Translations under genes and position numbers: made by a program
The notes under the pieces: model-generated
The model's database searches: none
Told to the model about the DNA's origin: nothing
The model's input: the letters and a program-made list of their open reading frames with translations, nothing else
Shown here: positions 31,491-41,541 of the stretch, piece by piece
Position numbering within the stretch: the stretch's first letter is position 1
Layout of the letters: each line of letters starts with the position of its first letter
NCBI RefSeq assembly: GCF_001927285.1
Contig: NZ_MSIG01000004.1
Span: 248,001-312,000 of the forward strand
DNA length: 64,000 nt
Direction of reading: 5' to 3'
Source of the DNA: Mongoliimonas terrestris
GTDB lineage: Bacteria > Pseudomonadota > Alphaproteobacteria > Rhizobiales > Pleomorphomonadaceae

Positions 31491-31550
31491 GCGACGGTCG
31501 TCAAGGGTCGTCGAGGGTCGTCGAAGATTGTCGAGGGTCGGCGAGGGCGG
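31491..31550. repeat. Tandem decamer repeats
   Basis: Six consecutive 10-base units close to TCGAGGGTCG (units differ by one to four bases). It follows repeat copy B directly. The next 60 bases carry the complementary motif CCCTCGA/CCCTCAA at 10-11 base spacing, so a transcript could fold back on itself. Confidence 0.7.
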
Positions 31551-31584
31551 TGGCGCGCCCGCATGGGCCCTCGACAGCCCTCAA

Positions 31585-31608
31585 GCGCCCTCGCGAACGC
31601 GAGGGCGC
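31585..31608 (-). terminator. Perfect GC hairpin after the DUF892 gene
   Basis: GCGCCCTCGCG pairs fully with CGCGAGGGCGC with two bases between. It starts 22 bases after the stop of the minus-strand DUF892 gene but has no T run, so it may be a 3' stabilising hairpin rather than an intrinsic terminator. Confidence 0.45.
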
Positions 31609-31629
31609 CTCGCGCGAGGCCGACCTGGG

Positions 31630-32133
31630 TCAGGCGGCCTTGCGGTTGATGCGGGACTCGGCGAGCTGCGTGAGCTTGGCGTCGGTGGCCTTCTCCTCCT
31701 GAAGGGTCTCTTCCAGGACGGCGGCGCAGTCGGGACGGCCGAGTTCCTTGGCCCAGGCGATCAGGGTGCCGTAGCGGGTGATCTCGTAGTGCTCCACGGC
31801 CTGCGCGGCGGCGGCCAGGGCGGCGTCGAGCACGTCCTTGTCGGCCACGTCGCTGGCGACCTCGTCGGCTTCCTTCAGGATGCCGTCGATGGCCGGGCAG
31901 GTCACCGCGTCGGGCTTCACGCCATGCATCTCGAACACGCGCTCCAGACGACGGATCTGGTTCTCCGTCTCGGTGAGATGCATCTGGAAGCCCTGCTTCA
32001 GCTCAGGCGAAGTCGCCTTGTCGATCATCTTCGGCAGCGACTTGGTGATGCGCTGCTCGGCGTAGTAGATGTCCTTGAGCTGGTGGACGAAGAGATCGTC
32101 CATCGTCTTGATGTCCTTGCTGAACATACCCAT
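31630..32133 (-). CDS. DUF892 / YciF-type ferritin-like protein
   Basis: 167 residues, all-helical. DDLFVHQLKDIYYAEQRITKSLPKM, the acidic ligands in HLTETENQIRRLERVFEMHG, and HYEITRYGTLIAWAKELG followed by LEETLQEEKATDAKLTQLAE give the di-iron ferritin-like four-helix fold of YciF/DUF892. These proteins are cytosolic and induced in general stress or osmotic stress. GGAG 6 bases before ATG 32133. It is divergent from the peptidoglycan-binding protein gene. Confidence 0.93.
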   Translation of the reverse strand: MGMFSKDIKTMDDLFVHQLKDIYYAEQRITKSLPKMIDKATSPELKQGFQMHLTETENQIRRLERVFEMHGVKPDAVTCPAIDGILKEADEVASDVADKDVLDAALAAAAQAVEHYEITRYGTLIAWAKELGRPDCAAVLEETLQEEKATDAKLTQLAESRINRKAA

Positions 32134-32466
32134 GGGAAGCTCCGTCGGTTTGGCAGGATGCCGAACGGTTCGTCCGGTGCCAGTCCAACCCATGAAGACG
32201 GGGGAGCGTTCCGCGCCATCGGCGGCTCCACGAGGCTGCCCGTGCATGGCTGACGCTTGAGCCGGCGGATCCAGACAGGGCAGGACGACCGCCTTCAAGC
32301 CGCCGACCCTTGGCGACGCGGTCCCAAGGGGGCGCATCCAGGAGTGCGACTTGGAACCGGTTTCCCTACACATATGTCGCAATAGGCGCATACAACGTGC
32401 TGTGCCGGAATCGGGGACGGATCCAGTGAAGGCCGTCCCGGCTGGCGCATGCAAGGGAGATGGCCG
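32134..32466. other. Divergent spacer, no gene
   Basis: 333 bases between the DUF892 and peptidoglycan-binding protein genes. The only AT-richer piece is 32350-32405, which contains a GGAACC (general-stress EcfG-type -35 would be GGAAC) but no matching CGTT at the right distance, so I do not call a promoter. Confidence 0.4.
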
Positions 32467-33099
32467 ATGTCGGTGTTGAAGCGCGGGATGACGGGCGAAC
32501 CAGTCCGGCTGTTGCAGGAAAAGCTGGGCGTCAAGGCTGACGGCGCCTTCGGGCCGGGCACCGAGAAGGCCCTCAAGGATGCGCAAGGCGCGCACGGGAT
32601 CGCGGCGGACGGCATCGCCGGTCCGGACACGTTCATGGCCCTTCAGATGCCCGAACTGGTGCTGCTGCGCGTCGGCACCCGTGGCGAGACCGTGAAGAAG
32701 CTGCAGGCGGCGCTCGGGATCGAAGCGGACGGCCGGTTCGGTCCTGGCACCAAGAAGGCGGTGGCCGCCTTCCAGGAGGCCAACGGCCTGACGGCGGATG
32801 GCATGGCCGGTCCGGCCACGCTGGCCAAGGTCACGGGTTTTGCCGAGACGGTGACGGAAGCGGTGATCGAGCGCTCCAAGGCACCGTCGGTCGACGCGGC
32901 CCCGACCGTCGCCCCGGCGGCGGCTCCGGCCGTTGAGACGCCCCCTTCGGCGGCTCCCGCCTCTGCCGACATGGCCGCTGCGGAGCCGGCGCCGGCCGCG
33001 CAGGGCGCGGCTGCGGCCGAAGCGGCTCCGACCCAGGCCGAGGAGGAGCCTGCTCCCCCGACGTCGGTCTGGGCGAAGGTCACCGGCTGGTTCAGCTGA
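32467..33099 (+). CDS. Peptidoglycan-binding domain protein with Ala/Pro tail
   Basis: 210 residues: two PG_binding_1 repeats (about 5-60 and 66-122), each with the GxxGxxVxxLQxxLG...DGxFGPGTxxAV pattern, then a long Ala/Pro/Glu-rich low-complexity linker (130-198) and a short hydrophobic end VWAKVTGWFS. No signal peptide is evident, so whether it leaves the cytosol is unclear. AGGGAGA lies 9 bases before the ATG at 32467. Convergent with yidB across a shared hairpin. Confidence 0.87.
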   Translation: MSVLKRGMTGEPVRLLQEKLGVKADGAFGPGTEKALKDAQGAHGIAADGIAGPDTFMALQMPELVLLRVGTRGETVKKLQAALGIEADGRFGPGTKKAVAAFQEANGLTADGMAGPATLAKVTGFAETVTEAVIERSKAPSVDAAPTVAPAAAPAVETPPSAAPASADMAAAEPAPAAQGAAAAEAAPTQAEEEPAPPTSVWAKVTGWFS

Positions 33100-33136
33100 G
33101 TCACCCGCCACACGAATGGCGGGTATGAGAGCAACG

Positions 33137-33165
33137 AAAACGGCCGGCGAAAGCCGGCCGGATCT
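33137..33165. terminator. Bidirectional hairpin terminator
   Basis: CGGCCGGC (33141-33148), loop GAAA, GCCGGCCG (33153-33160). On the minus strand it is followed by TTTTCGTT, a good terminator for yidB; on the plus strand the T run is weaker (CTGTTTC). Confidence 0.75.
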
Positions 33166-33200
33166 GTTTCGGGGCTTCGGGTCCAACCGGCAGCAGGCGG

Positions 33201-33548
33201 TCAAACCTCCAGGCGGCCTTCCGGGCTCGCGGCGTCCACCGCCTGCGGCAGCTTGTCCGCGAGGAAGGTCGCAACCGCATCCGTGTCGAGGCCGAAGGAC
33301 GACGCGAACCGGGCGAGGGTCTCGTTGCCGAGCGCGGACTGGATCTGCTCGGCGGAGACCGGCAGGTTCTCGCCGGTGCCGATCCAGGACGCGACCTCCT
33401 GGCCGAGCCCGCCGGACTGCAACTGGGCGATGAGGCCCTGGATCCCGCCGTGGTCCGCGAGCGCCTGGTTGGCGATCGACATGATGTCCACCGACTTGCC
33501 CGCGAGCACGTCGGACACGATTCCACCCAGGCTATCCAACAATCCCAT
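33201..33548 (-). CDS. yidB: YidB family protein (DUF937)
   Basis: 115 residues matching E. coli YidB: GLLDSLGGIVSDVLAG at the start, GGIQGLIAQLQSGGLGQEVASWIGTGEN in the middle and a C-terminal ADKLPQAVD. Function is not known; small soluble helical protein. GGGGAG 5 bases before the ATG fixes the start. Next to the DUF892 and peptidoglycan-binding genes, a set often linked to stress. Confidence 0.93.
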   Translation of the reverse strand: MGLLDSLGGIVSDVLAGKSVDIMSIANQALADHGGIQGLIAQLQSGGLGQEVASWIGTGENLPVSAEQIQSALGNETLARFASSFGLDTDAVATFLADKLPQAVDAASPEGRLEV

Positions 33549-33764
33549 GGTCTTCTCCCCCCGCATGTGATGCGCACAGATGTCCCGTTCCGGGCACTCT
33601 GGCGCAGGCACCGCAGGGTATAACATGCTTAAATTTGCATAACATGACAAAATCAAGCGGCGGTATTGCGATCTCTTATGGCCCGTGGTCTCGCTCCCAG
33701 GATCTGCGTCGGCTGGCATGACGACGCCGAGAGGTTGGCTTGCTCCTGTTTCGGGAAGACGGTC

Positions 33765-35240
33765 TCAGGGTGATCCAGGCTGATAGTGGTCCAGGACCGC
33801 CGCCGTGCCGACCGTCCAGAGCGCGTCCAGATGGCGGGCGAAGGCATCGGAGAAGGGTTGGGCGGTGCCGAGGTCGGCGAAGACCGCGGTGTTCGACAGG
33901 AAGGCCGCCGGGTCGGTTCGGGCCGCCAGCGCGCGGGCTTGCAGGTCGTCCCAGGCCTCGTCGTTCGGCGCGATCGTCCGGCCCGCCTCGTCGGTGCCGG
34001 CGCAGTAGCGGCACCAGAGGGCGACCTCGAGGGCGAGACCCTCGATGGAGACGCCGGCGGCGAGACGGTCGCGGACGGTGGGGAGGATGAATTTCGGCTG
34101 GCGGTTGGAGCCGTCGAGGCAGAGGCGGCGGATGGTGTCGCCGACCTCCGGGTTGGCGAAGCGCCGGGCGACGGTCTGCCGGTAAACGTCGTAGTTCTCG
34201 CCCGGGATGGGCGCCAGGGTCGGCTGGATCTCGGCCCGGGTCAGCCGCTCCAGCCAGCCGGCGATACGCGGGTCCGCCATGGCCTCGTGGACGAAATGGT
34301 GGCCGAGGAGGGCGCTCGGATAGGCGATGGCCGCGTGCCCGCCGTTGAGGATGCGCAGCTTCATGAGTTCGTAGGGCACCACGTCGTCGACGAAGGTCAC
34401 CCCGACGGCTTCAAGGGCCGGCCGGCCTTGCGGGAAACGGTCTTCCATCACCCACTGGCGGAAGGGTTCGCAGACGACGGGCGCCGCGTCCTCGATGCCG
34501 AAGAGGCTGGCCACCCGGGCGCGCTCCAGGTCGGACGTGGCGGGCGTGATGCAGTCGACCATGGAGTTGGGGAAGGCGACGGCGGCGTCGATCCAGTCGG
34601 CAAGGGCCGGATCGGCGAGACGCGCGAGCCCGACCACGGCGGCGGCCGTCACGTGGCCGTTGCCCGGAAGGTTGTCGCAGGACATGACGGCGAAGGGTGG
34701 CAGGCCGGCCTGCCGGCGCGCCGAAAGAGCGGCGACGATCATGCCGAACACGGTCCGCGGGTGCGCCGGATCGGCGGCGTCTGCGGCGATGTCCGGGTGG
34801 GCGGCGTCAAACCCGCCGGTGAAGGGGTCGACGAAATAGCCGCCCTCGGTGACGGTGAGGGAGACGATGCGGATCGCCGGATCCGCCATGGCGGCGACGA
34901 TGGCGGCCGGATCGACGGGGACGAAGTCGATCATGGCGCCGACCACGCGGGCCGAGAGCCCGTCCGGATCGAGCTCCACCACGGTGGTGAGATGGTCCTG
35001 GGCGGCGAGCCGGTCGCGCATGGCCGCGTCGCCCGGGCGGACGCCGGCCCCGACGATGGCCCAGTCGTGGTCGCGCCCGGTGTCGAACAGACGGTCCAGG
35101 TAGACGGCCATGTGGGCGCGGTGGAAGTTGCCGACCCCCACGTGGAGGATGCCGGGCGTCAGATCCGCCCGGCGGTAGGCCGGGACGGCGACGCCGGCGG
35201 GCGGCGCGGCGAGGACGGACCGGGAGAGACGAATGGCCAT
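33765..35240 (-). CDS. mtlK: Mannitol 2-dehydrogenase family polyol dehydrogenase
   Basis: 491 residues. NAD-binding ILHVGVGNFHRAHMA (GxGxFxRAH) near the start and the family motif KLRILNGGHAAIAY with catalytic Lys (K-x5-N-x2-H pattern) belong to the polyol-specific long-chain dehydrogenases (mannitol dehydrogenase/fructuronate reductase). It oxidises mannitol (or arabinitol/sorbitol) to the ketose with NAD+. Last gene of the minus-strand smoEFGK-mtlK operon, 53 bases after smoK, which supports the assignment. Confidence 0.93.
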   Translation of the reverse strand: MAIRLSRSVLAAPPAGVAVPAYRRADLTPGILHVGVGNFHRAHMAVYLDRLFDTGRDHDWAIVGAGVRPGDAAMRDRLAAQDHLTTVVELDPDGLSARVVGAMIDFVPVDPAAIVAAMADPAIRIVSLTVTEGGYFVDPFTGGFDAAHPDIAADAADPAHPRTVFGMIVAALSARRQAGLPPFAVMSCDNLPGNGHVTAAAVVGLARLADPALADWIDAAVAFPNSMVDCITPATSDLERARVASLFGIEDAAPVVCEPFRQWVMEDRFPQGRPALEAVGVTFVDDVVPYELMKLRILNGGHAAIAYPSALLGHHFVHEAMADPRIAGWLERLTRAEIQPTLAPIPGENYDVYRQTVARRFANPEVGDTIRRLCLDGSNRQPKFILPTVRDRLAAGVSIEGLALEVALWCRYCAGTDEAGRTIAPNDEAWDDLQARALAARTDPAAFLSNTAVFADLGTAQPFSDAFARHLDALWTVGTAAVLDHYQPGSP

Positions 35241-35293
35241 GGCGGCACCCTCGGCATGGGGACTGTGGGACGACGGTGGGGCGACGGGTCCCG

Positions 35294-36298
<1,005 letters not shown>

Positions 36299-36309
36299 CG
36301 GTCGGATTC

Positions 36310-37140
36310 CTATTTCACGGCGCCGAAGGTGAGCCCGCGGACGAGTTGCTTCTGGGAGAACCACCCCATGACGAGGATGGGCGCGATGGCCATGGTCGAG
36401 GCGGCGGAGAGCTTGGCGTAGAAGAGCCCTTCGGGCGACGAGTAGCTGGCGATGAAGGCGGTCAGCGGCGCGGCCTTTGCGGCCGTGAGCGCGAGGGTCC
36501 AGAAGGCCTCGTTCCAGGCGAGGATGATGTTGAGGAGGAGCGTGGAGGCGATGCCCGGCACCGCCATGGGGGCGAGCACATAGAGAATTTCCGAGCGCAG
36601 GCTGGCGCCGTCCATGCGCGCCGCCTCCAGGATCTCGCCGGGGATCTCCTTGAAGTAGGAGTAGAGCATCCAGACGATGATCGGCAGGTTGATGAGCGTC
36701 AGGATGACGACGAGGGCGGTGCGGCTGTCGAGGAGGCCGAGGTCGCGGCAGATGAGGTAGATCGGCACCAGCACGCCGACGGCCGGCATCATCTTGGTGG
36801 AGAGCATCCACATCAGGAGGTCGCGGGTGCGCTTGCCGGGCACGAAGGCCATGGACCAGGCGGCGGGCGTCGCGATGAGGAGCCCGAGGAAGGTGGAGCC
36901 GAGCGAGATCACCACCGAGTTCCAGAAGTGGCGGGCGTAGTCGGAGCGCTCCTGGACGGTCGTGTAGTTCTCCAGCGTCCAGTCGAAGAAGAGGAACTTC
37001 GGCGGCGACGCGATGGCGTCCGCCTCGCTCTTGAAGCTGGTGAGGACCGTCCAGAGGATGGGAAAGAAGATCAGGAGCGCCAGCGTCCAGGCGACGAGGG
37101 TGAAGACGAGCTTGCGGCGGTTGGTGACGGCGCGGGCCAT
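36310..37140 (-). CDS. smoG: Polyol ABC transporter permease (second)
   Basis: 276 residues, six transmembrane helices, MalG/SmoG type: the EAA loop is [19 protein letters not shown]...P that contacts SmoK. The start [11 protein letters not shown] and the sequence order match carbohydrate permease 2 proteins. It begins 3 bases after smoF ends and ends 11 bases before smoK. Confidence 0.94.
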   Translation of the reverse strand: MARAVTNRRKLVFTLVAWTLALLIFFPILWTVLTSFKSEADAIASPPKFLFFDWTLENYTTVQERSDYARHFWNSVVISLGSTFLGLLIATPAAWSMAFVPGKRTRDLLMWMLSTKMMPAVGVLVPIYLICRDLGLLDSRTALVVILTLINLPIIVWMLYSYFKEIPGEILEAARMDGASLRSEILYVLAPMAVPGIASTLLLNIILAWNEAFWTLALTAAKAAPLTAFIASYSSPEGLFYAKLSAASTMAIAPILVMGWFSQKQLVRGLTFGAVK

Positions 37141-37143
37141 GGC

Positions 37144-38016
37144 TCAGGCGTCCAGGTTCTTGCCGACCGCGCGCATCAGGAAGATGGCGACGATGTTGGC
37201 GAGGATGATGGCGACGACGCCCCCGGCGGCGCCGGCTCCCACGTCGAACTGCAGGAGGGACCGGGCGTAGACCAGGAAGGGCAGGTTGGTGGAGGCGACG
37301 CCGGGTCCGCCGTTGGTGGTGACGCGGATCTCGGCGAAGACCGACAGGAGGAAGATGGTCTGGATCAGGATCACCACCGTCACGCCGCGGGCGAGATGGG
37401 GGAGGATGATGAACCAGAAGCGCTTCAGCGGCGGCGCGCCGTCCATCTCGGCGGCTTCCAACTGCTCCCGGTCGAGGCTCTGGAGGGCGGTGAGCAGGAT
37501 GAGCGTGGCGAAGGGCAGCCACTGCCAGGCCACGATGGCGATCACCGAGGCGAGCGGCGCCTGGCCGAAGAAGTCGAACGGGACGAGGCCGACCGCCTTG
37601 GAGAGTTCGGCGAAGAGCCCGGACGTCGGGCTCATGAACATGTTCTTCCAGACAAGCGCGGAGACCGTCGGCATCACGAAGAAGGGCGCGATGACGAGGA
37701 GGCGCACCACGCCCTGGCCCCACATGGGCTGGTCGAGGAGGAGCGCCAGCAGGATGCCGAGGACCACCGTGATGACGAGCACGCCGCCGACGAGGATGAG
37801 CGTGTTGACGATCGCTGTGGAGAAGGCCGGGTCGGTGACGAAGAACACGTAGTTGCGCAGGCCCACGAAGGGGTGGGCGCCCGGCTGCAGCAGCCGGTAG
37901 CGCAAGGTGGAGAACCAGAGCGTCATCGCCAGCGGCACGATCATCCACATCAGGAGCAGGATGACGGCCGGCGAGAGCATCAGGCGCGCCGCCGCGCGGG
38001 AGGCCTGGGTCGACAT
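37144..38016 (-). CDS. smoF: Polyol ABC transporter permease (first)
   Basis: 290 residues, six transmembrane helices, MalF/SmoF type with the EAA loop [23 protein letters not shown]-terminal [21 protein letters not shown] is the usual first helix. It pairs with SmoG as the membrane channel. 229 bases separate it from smoE, a gap that contains a stable hairpin. Confidence 0.94.
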   Translation of the reverse strand: MSTQASRAAARLMLSPAVILLLMWMIVPLAMTLWFSTLRYRLLQPGAHPFVGLRNYVFFVTDPAFSTAIVNTLILVGGVLVITVVLGILLALLLDQPMWGQGVVRLLVIAPFFVMPTVSALVWKNMFMSPTSGLFAELSKAVGLVPFDFFGQAPLASVIAIVAWQWLPFATLILLTALQSLDREQLEAAEMDGAPPLKRFWFIILPHLARGVTVVILIQTIFLLSVFAEIRVTTNGGPGVASTNLPFLVYARSLLQFDVGAGAAGGVVAIILANIVAIFLMRAVGKNLDA

Positions 38017-38090
38017 GGGATGATCCTTGGAACGAAGGGGCCGCGGACGTCGGGGACCAGAGGACAGCGCCGGTCGGCGCGCCGGGACGG

Positions 38091-38122
38091 AGCCGGGGCG
38101 GCGGAGGAAGGCCGCCCCGGCT
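38091..38122 (-). promoter_or_regulatory. Intercistronic hairpin between smoE and smoF
   Basis: A perfect 12-bp GC stem (38091-38102 with 38111-38122, 8-base loop) without a T run. Hairpins of this kind after a binding-protein gene usually protect the upstream message and so give more binding protein than permease. Confidence 0.6.
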
Positions 38123-38245
38123 GGGAGCGCCCGTCCCGCCCGACGCCATCGTCAGGTCGGGAGGACATCGCTCCGAAAGGAAGGGTGCGGAGTGTCCCGC
38201 TCCGACCGGATGTTCGACCCGGCCGGAGACGGAGCGCCGTCGCCC

Positions 38246-39556
38246 TTACTGGACGTAGCCGGCCGCCTGCATCTCGCGGGTGGTGAGGGCTTGCGCCTGC
38301 GACAGCGCCTCCTCGGCCGACATCTGCCCGGCGAGCGCCGCGGAGAAGATCTGGCCCACCTGGGTGCCGATGCCCTGGAACTCCGGGATGGCGACGAACT
38401 GCACGCCCACGTAGGGCACCGGATCGACCGTCGGCTTGATCGGGTCGGCGGCGTTGATGCTGTCGAGCGTCATCTTGGCGAAGGGCACCTTGGCGTACTC
38501 GGGGTTCTCGTAGAGCGAGGTGCGGGTGCCCGGCGGCACGTTGGCCCAGCCTTCCTTCTCGGCGACGAGCGCCAGGTAGTCCTTCGAGGTTGCCCAGGCG
38601 ACGAAGGCCTTGGCGGCGTCCGGCGCGTCCGACGAGGACGGGATGGCGAGCGACCACGCCCACAGCCAGTTGCCGCGCTTGCCGAGGCCGTTGTCCGGGG
38701 CGAGCGCGAAACCGACCTTGTCGGCGACGGTCGAGTCCTTCGGGTTGGTGACGAAGGAGGCCGCCACGGTGGCGTCGATCCACATGCCGCACTTGCCCTG
38801 CTGGAAGAGGGCGAGGTTTTCGTTGAAGCCGTTCGAGGACGCGCCCGGCGGGCCGTAGGCGTTCATGAGCTCCAGGTAGTCGGTGAGGGTCTTCTTCCAG
38901 GCCTCGCTGTCGAACTGCGGCTTCCAGGCCTCGTCGAACCAGCGGGCGCCGTAGGAGTTCGACATGGCGGTGAGGAAGGCCATGTTCTCGCCCCAGCCGG
39001 CCTTGCCGCGCAGGCACACGCCGTAGACCTCGCCGGCCTTGTCCGTCATGGCGGCGGCCGCCTGCTTGATGAAGTCCCAGGTGGGCGCATCCGGCATGGT
39101 GAGGCCGGCCTTCTCCATCAGGTCCTTGCGGTACATGACCATGGAGGATTCCCCGTAGAACGGGGCGGCGAGCAGCTTGCCGTCGACGGTGAGGCCGTTG
39201 CGGATCGCCGGCAGCAGGTCGTCGGCGTCATAGTCCGCCGGCAGGTCGTCGAGGGCGACCAGCCAGCCGGCGGCGCCCCAGATCGGCACCTCGTAGGTGC
39301 CGATGGTCAGCACGTCGTACTGGCCGCCGCCGGTGGCGATGTCGGTGGTGACGCGCTCGCGAAGAACGTTCTCCTCCAGGGTCACCCACTCCAGGTCGAT
39401 GCCCGGGTGCTTGGCCTTGAAGTCGTCCGTGAGGGCCTGCATGCGGATCATGTCGCCGTTGTTGACGGTGGCGATCGTGACGGTTTCGGCCGAGGCGGCG
39501 GCGGTCAGCGCGCACACGGCCGTGGCGCCCAGAAGGGCGCGAATGGAGACGGTCAT
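38246..39556 (-). CDS. smoE: Polyol ABC transporter substrate-binding protein
   Basis: 436 residues: Sec signal peptide (1-24, ending ASA) and an extracellular solute-binding protein family 1 fold (VTIATVNNGDMIRMQALTDDFKAK at the mature start, DVLTIGTYEVPIWGAAGWL, GKCGMWIDATVAASF). It captures mannitol/sorbitol-type polyols in the periplasm. GGGAGG 6 bases before the ATG at 39556 rules out the slightly earlier in-frame ATG. First gene of the transport operon. Confidence 0.94.
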   Translation of the reverse strand: MTVSIRALLGATAVCALTAAASAETVTIATVNNGDMIRMQALTDDFKAKHPGIDLEWVTLEENVLRERVTTDIATGGGQYDVLTIGTYEVPIWGAAGWLVALDDLPADYDADDLLPAIRNGLTVDGKLLAAPFYGESSMVMYRKDLMEKAGLTMPDAPTWDFIKQAAAAMTDKAGEVYGVCLRGKAGWGENMAFLTAMSNSYGARWFDEAWKPQFDSEAWKKTLTDYLELMNAYGPPGASSNGFNENLALFQQGKCGMWIDATVAASFVTNPKDSTVADKVGFALAPDNGLGKRGNWLWAWSLAIPSSSDAPDAAKAFVAWATSKDYLALVAEKEGWANVPPGTRTSLYENPEYAKVPFAKMTLDSINAADPIKPTVDPVPYVGVQFVAIPEFQGIGTQVGQIFSAALAGQMSAEEALSQAQALTTREMQAAGYVQ

Positions 39557-39581
39557 GGTTCCTCCCATGTGCCCGTTTGGG

Positions 39582-39632
39582 CATTTGCTAAGTGAGCGGG
39601 CAAATGTTTGATCGGCGCGAACGATAAGTCAA
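39582..39632 (-). promoter_or_regulatory. Candidate smoE promoter with overlapping palindromic operator
   Basis: On the minus strand TTGACT (39632-39627) is followed after 17 bases by AAACAT (39609-39604). The inverted repeat CATTTGC-N11-GCAAATG (39582-39606) overlaps the -10 region and extends downstream, a good position for a repressor-type site of the adjacent SorC-family regulator. Confidence 0.5.
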
Positions 39633-39717
39633 TGTGCAATCGTCGCCGCACTGCAGCAGCGCGACGGCGTTTGAACGGAATCCGCTTGTCAGAACAGGGA
39701 TCAAGCGCGACGGCGCT

Positions 39718-40674
39718 TCAGTCGAGCAGCCGCTCGGCGGTCAACTCGTTGGTGATGAGGCCGTTCACCAGTCGGCCGCGGAGCGCTGCCTTCAGGGCCG
39801 GCACCTTGGCCTCGCCGACGGCGACGGCCACCACGGGCTTGTCGCCCGGCTGAGGCAGCGGCGCGGAGGCGACGAGGCGGTTGAACGGGCAGTCGAGCAG
39901 CCGGCCCTCGCCGTCGTAGACCCAGCTGGTGATCTCCCCCGCCGCGTCGCGGGCCAGGAGATCGTCGAGTTCGGCGAGGCTGAGGAAGCCGTCCACAACC
40001 AGCGGCGCGCGCGCGCCGATCTGGCCGACGCCGACGAGGGTGAAGTCGGCTGCCGCGCAGAGCGCGAGCGTGTTGCGCACCGGCTCCTGGGCGTGGAGCA
40101 CGTGCAATTCGTCCGGGCTCTGGGCGAGCACCGGCAGCGGATAGGGGTAATGCCTGGCGCCGACCCGGTCGGCGATCCGGATGGTGACATTGAACGGGGT
40201 GGCCGAGCCGTCCGACGTCATGTTGCCGACCAGCGACACGATGCGGTGCTGCGGGCAGGTCATGGACGACACCTGGTCGACCGTCGCCTTCAGGGTGCGG
40301 CCGGTGCCGAGCGCGATGATGCGGGGCTCCTCGCTGCGCAACACCTTCTCCAGCTCGGCCGCTGCCGCGATGGCGACGCCGGCGAGAAGGTCGGGCGCGG
40401 CGGGATCGGATGGCACCACCTCGCACACGGTGAGGTTGAGGCGGTCGCGGAGCGCTGCGGCCAGATCCATGCACCGGCCGATCGGATGGTCGATGCGCAC
40501 CTTGACGAGCCGCTCGGCCACCGCCATCGCCACCAGCCGCTGGGCGGTCTGGCGGGAAACCCCGAGTTTGCGGGCGATCTCGTCCTGGGTGTTGCCGGCC
40601 ACATAGTAGAGCCAGCCCGCCCGCGCGGCATCGTCGATCCGGGTCGTCTCGGTGGCGGAGCGGACGCCGGTCAT
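39718..40674 (-). CDS. SorC/DeoR-type sugar-binding transcriptional regulator
   Basis: 318 residues: N-terminal HTH (TQDEIARKLGVSRQTAQRLVAM, residues 29-50) and a large sugar-binding domain with the SorC motifs GTGRTLKATVD, LVGNMT and VGVGQIG. It should sense a phosphorylated sugar/polyol and control the smo-mtlK operon just downstream. Its ATG overlaps the stop of the HAD gene (ATGA), so it is translated from the same mRNA. Confidence 0.93.
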   Translation of the reverse strand: MTGVRSATETTRIDDAARAGWLYYVAGNTQDEIARKLGVSRQTAQRLVAMAVAERLVKVRIDHPIGRCMDLAAALRDRLNLTVCEVVPSDPAAPDLLAGVAIAAAAELEKVLRSEEPRIIALGTGRTLKATVDQVSSMTCPQHRIVSLVGNMTSDGSATPFNVTIRIADRVGARHYPYPLPVLAQSPDELHVLHAQEPVRNTLALCAAADFTLVGVGQIGARAPLVVDGFLSLAELDDLLARDAAGEITSWVYDGEGRLLDCPFNRLVASAPLPQPGDKPVVAVAVGEAKVPALKAALRGRLVNGLITNELTAERLLD

Positions 40675-41333
40675 GCGGGGCGGGTTCCGAAGAGGTCGGG
40701 GTAATGCAACGGGAAGTCGCGCCAGTGGGCGAGCACCGGGGCGCCCGGGACGGACGCCGCGCGGGCGCCCATGTGGCTGGCGCCGGTATAGTGGAGGCAA
40801 GGCATGCCGGCCGCGGCTGCCGCCGCAAGGCCGGGAAGACTGTCCTCGATGACGAGGCAGCGGGCGGGATCGACGCCCATCCGGGCCGCCGCATGCAGGA
40901 AGAGATCCGGCGCGGGCTTGCCGCGCGGAACCTCGCTCGCCGTGAAGGGCGGCGGGAAACGGTCGGTGAGGCCCGTGATGGCGAGCGACCGGCGGACGCG
41001 TTCCGGCGACGAGGAGGTCGCCACGCAGGACGGGACGGCGAGATGCGCCAGCATGGCGAGAAGGCCGTCGGTGATGCGCAGATTGCTGTCGAAGCGCGTC
41101 AGCAACCGGGCGCGGTACTCGGCCTCGAAGGTCGGCACCAGATCGACGCCGAACGTCTCCCGCACGCTCGCCGCCACGGTCGGGAAGCTGCGCCCGAGAT
41201 AGTGCTCCCACACATGGTCGCGGGTGAGCGACAGGCCATGCTCGCCGGCCAGTTCGATGAGAACGTCGGCGCTCAGCACCTCGCTGTCGATCAGAACGCC
41301 GTCGCAGTCGAAGATCACCAGATCGGGACGCAT
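40671..41333 (-). CDS. HAD family hydrolase, beta-phosphoglucomutase/GPP-like
   Basis: 220 residues. Motif I DCDGVLIDSE (9-18, nucleophile Asp9), motif II VATSSSPERV, motif III GKPAPDLFLHAA and motif IV VIEDSLPGLAAA define a cap-type I HAD phosphatase or mutase. Placed first in the polyol regulon and coupled to the regulator, it probably dephosphorylates a sugar or polyol phosphate. No kinase is present in the window. Confidence 0.92.
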   Translation of the reverse strand: MRPDLVIFDCDGVLIDSEVLSADVLIELAGEHGLSLTRDHVWEHYLGRSFPTVAASVRETFGVDLVPTFEAEYRARLLTRFDSNLRITDGLLAMLAHLAVPSCVATSSSPERVRRSLAITGLTDRFPPPFTASEVPRGKPAPDLFLHAAARMGVDPARCLVIEDSLPGLAAAAAAGMPCLHYTGASHMGARAASVPGAPVLAHWRDFPLHYPDLFGTRPA

Positions 41334-41541
41334 CGGAACCGGATCCTCCCCGGTTCCGCACATAGCCGGTATGGCGCTGTTACGCAAAGGCTGAAAGGGG
41401 CGGATGGGGTGAGCAGGGGATGAGGGGCGGGGCGAGGGGTGTTGAGTCGCGGAACCACGCCTGGAATTTTGGAACCACGCTTTCCGGGCGTTATCGGAGC
41501 TTGCGCAAACGCTCCTGGCAGAGCAACACTCCAGCCATTCC

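Larger units (their letters stand above)
31039..31629. other. 591-base gene-free, repeat-rich spacer
   Basis: Between the phosphatase and DUF892 genes no coding frame is credible. It contains two copies of a paired-hairpin repeat, a run of decamer repeats and a perfect GC hairpin, listed separately. Between the two repeat copies (31285-31398) is a locally AT-richer piece with a loose dyad (TGGATAG ... CTATCC at about 31344 and 31381). Confidence 0.6.

Noticed and set aside
31198..31608. CRISPR array
   Set aside because: The repeats are only two large hairpin elements plus short decamers without regular unique spacers, and no cas genes are in the window.
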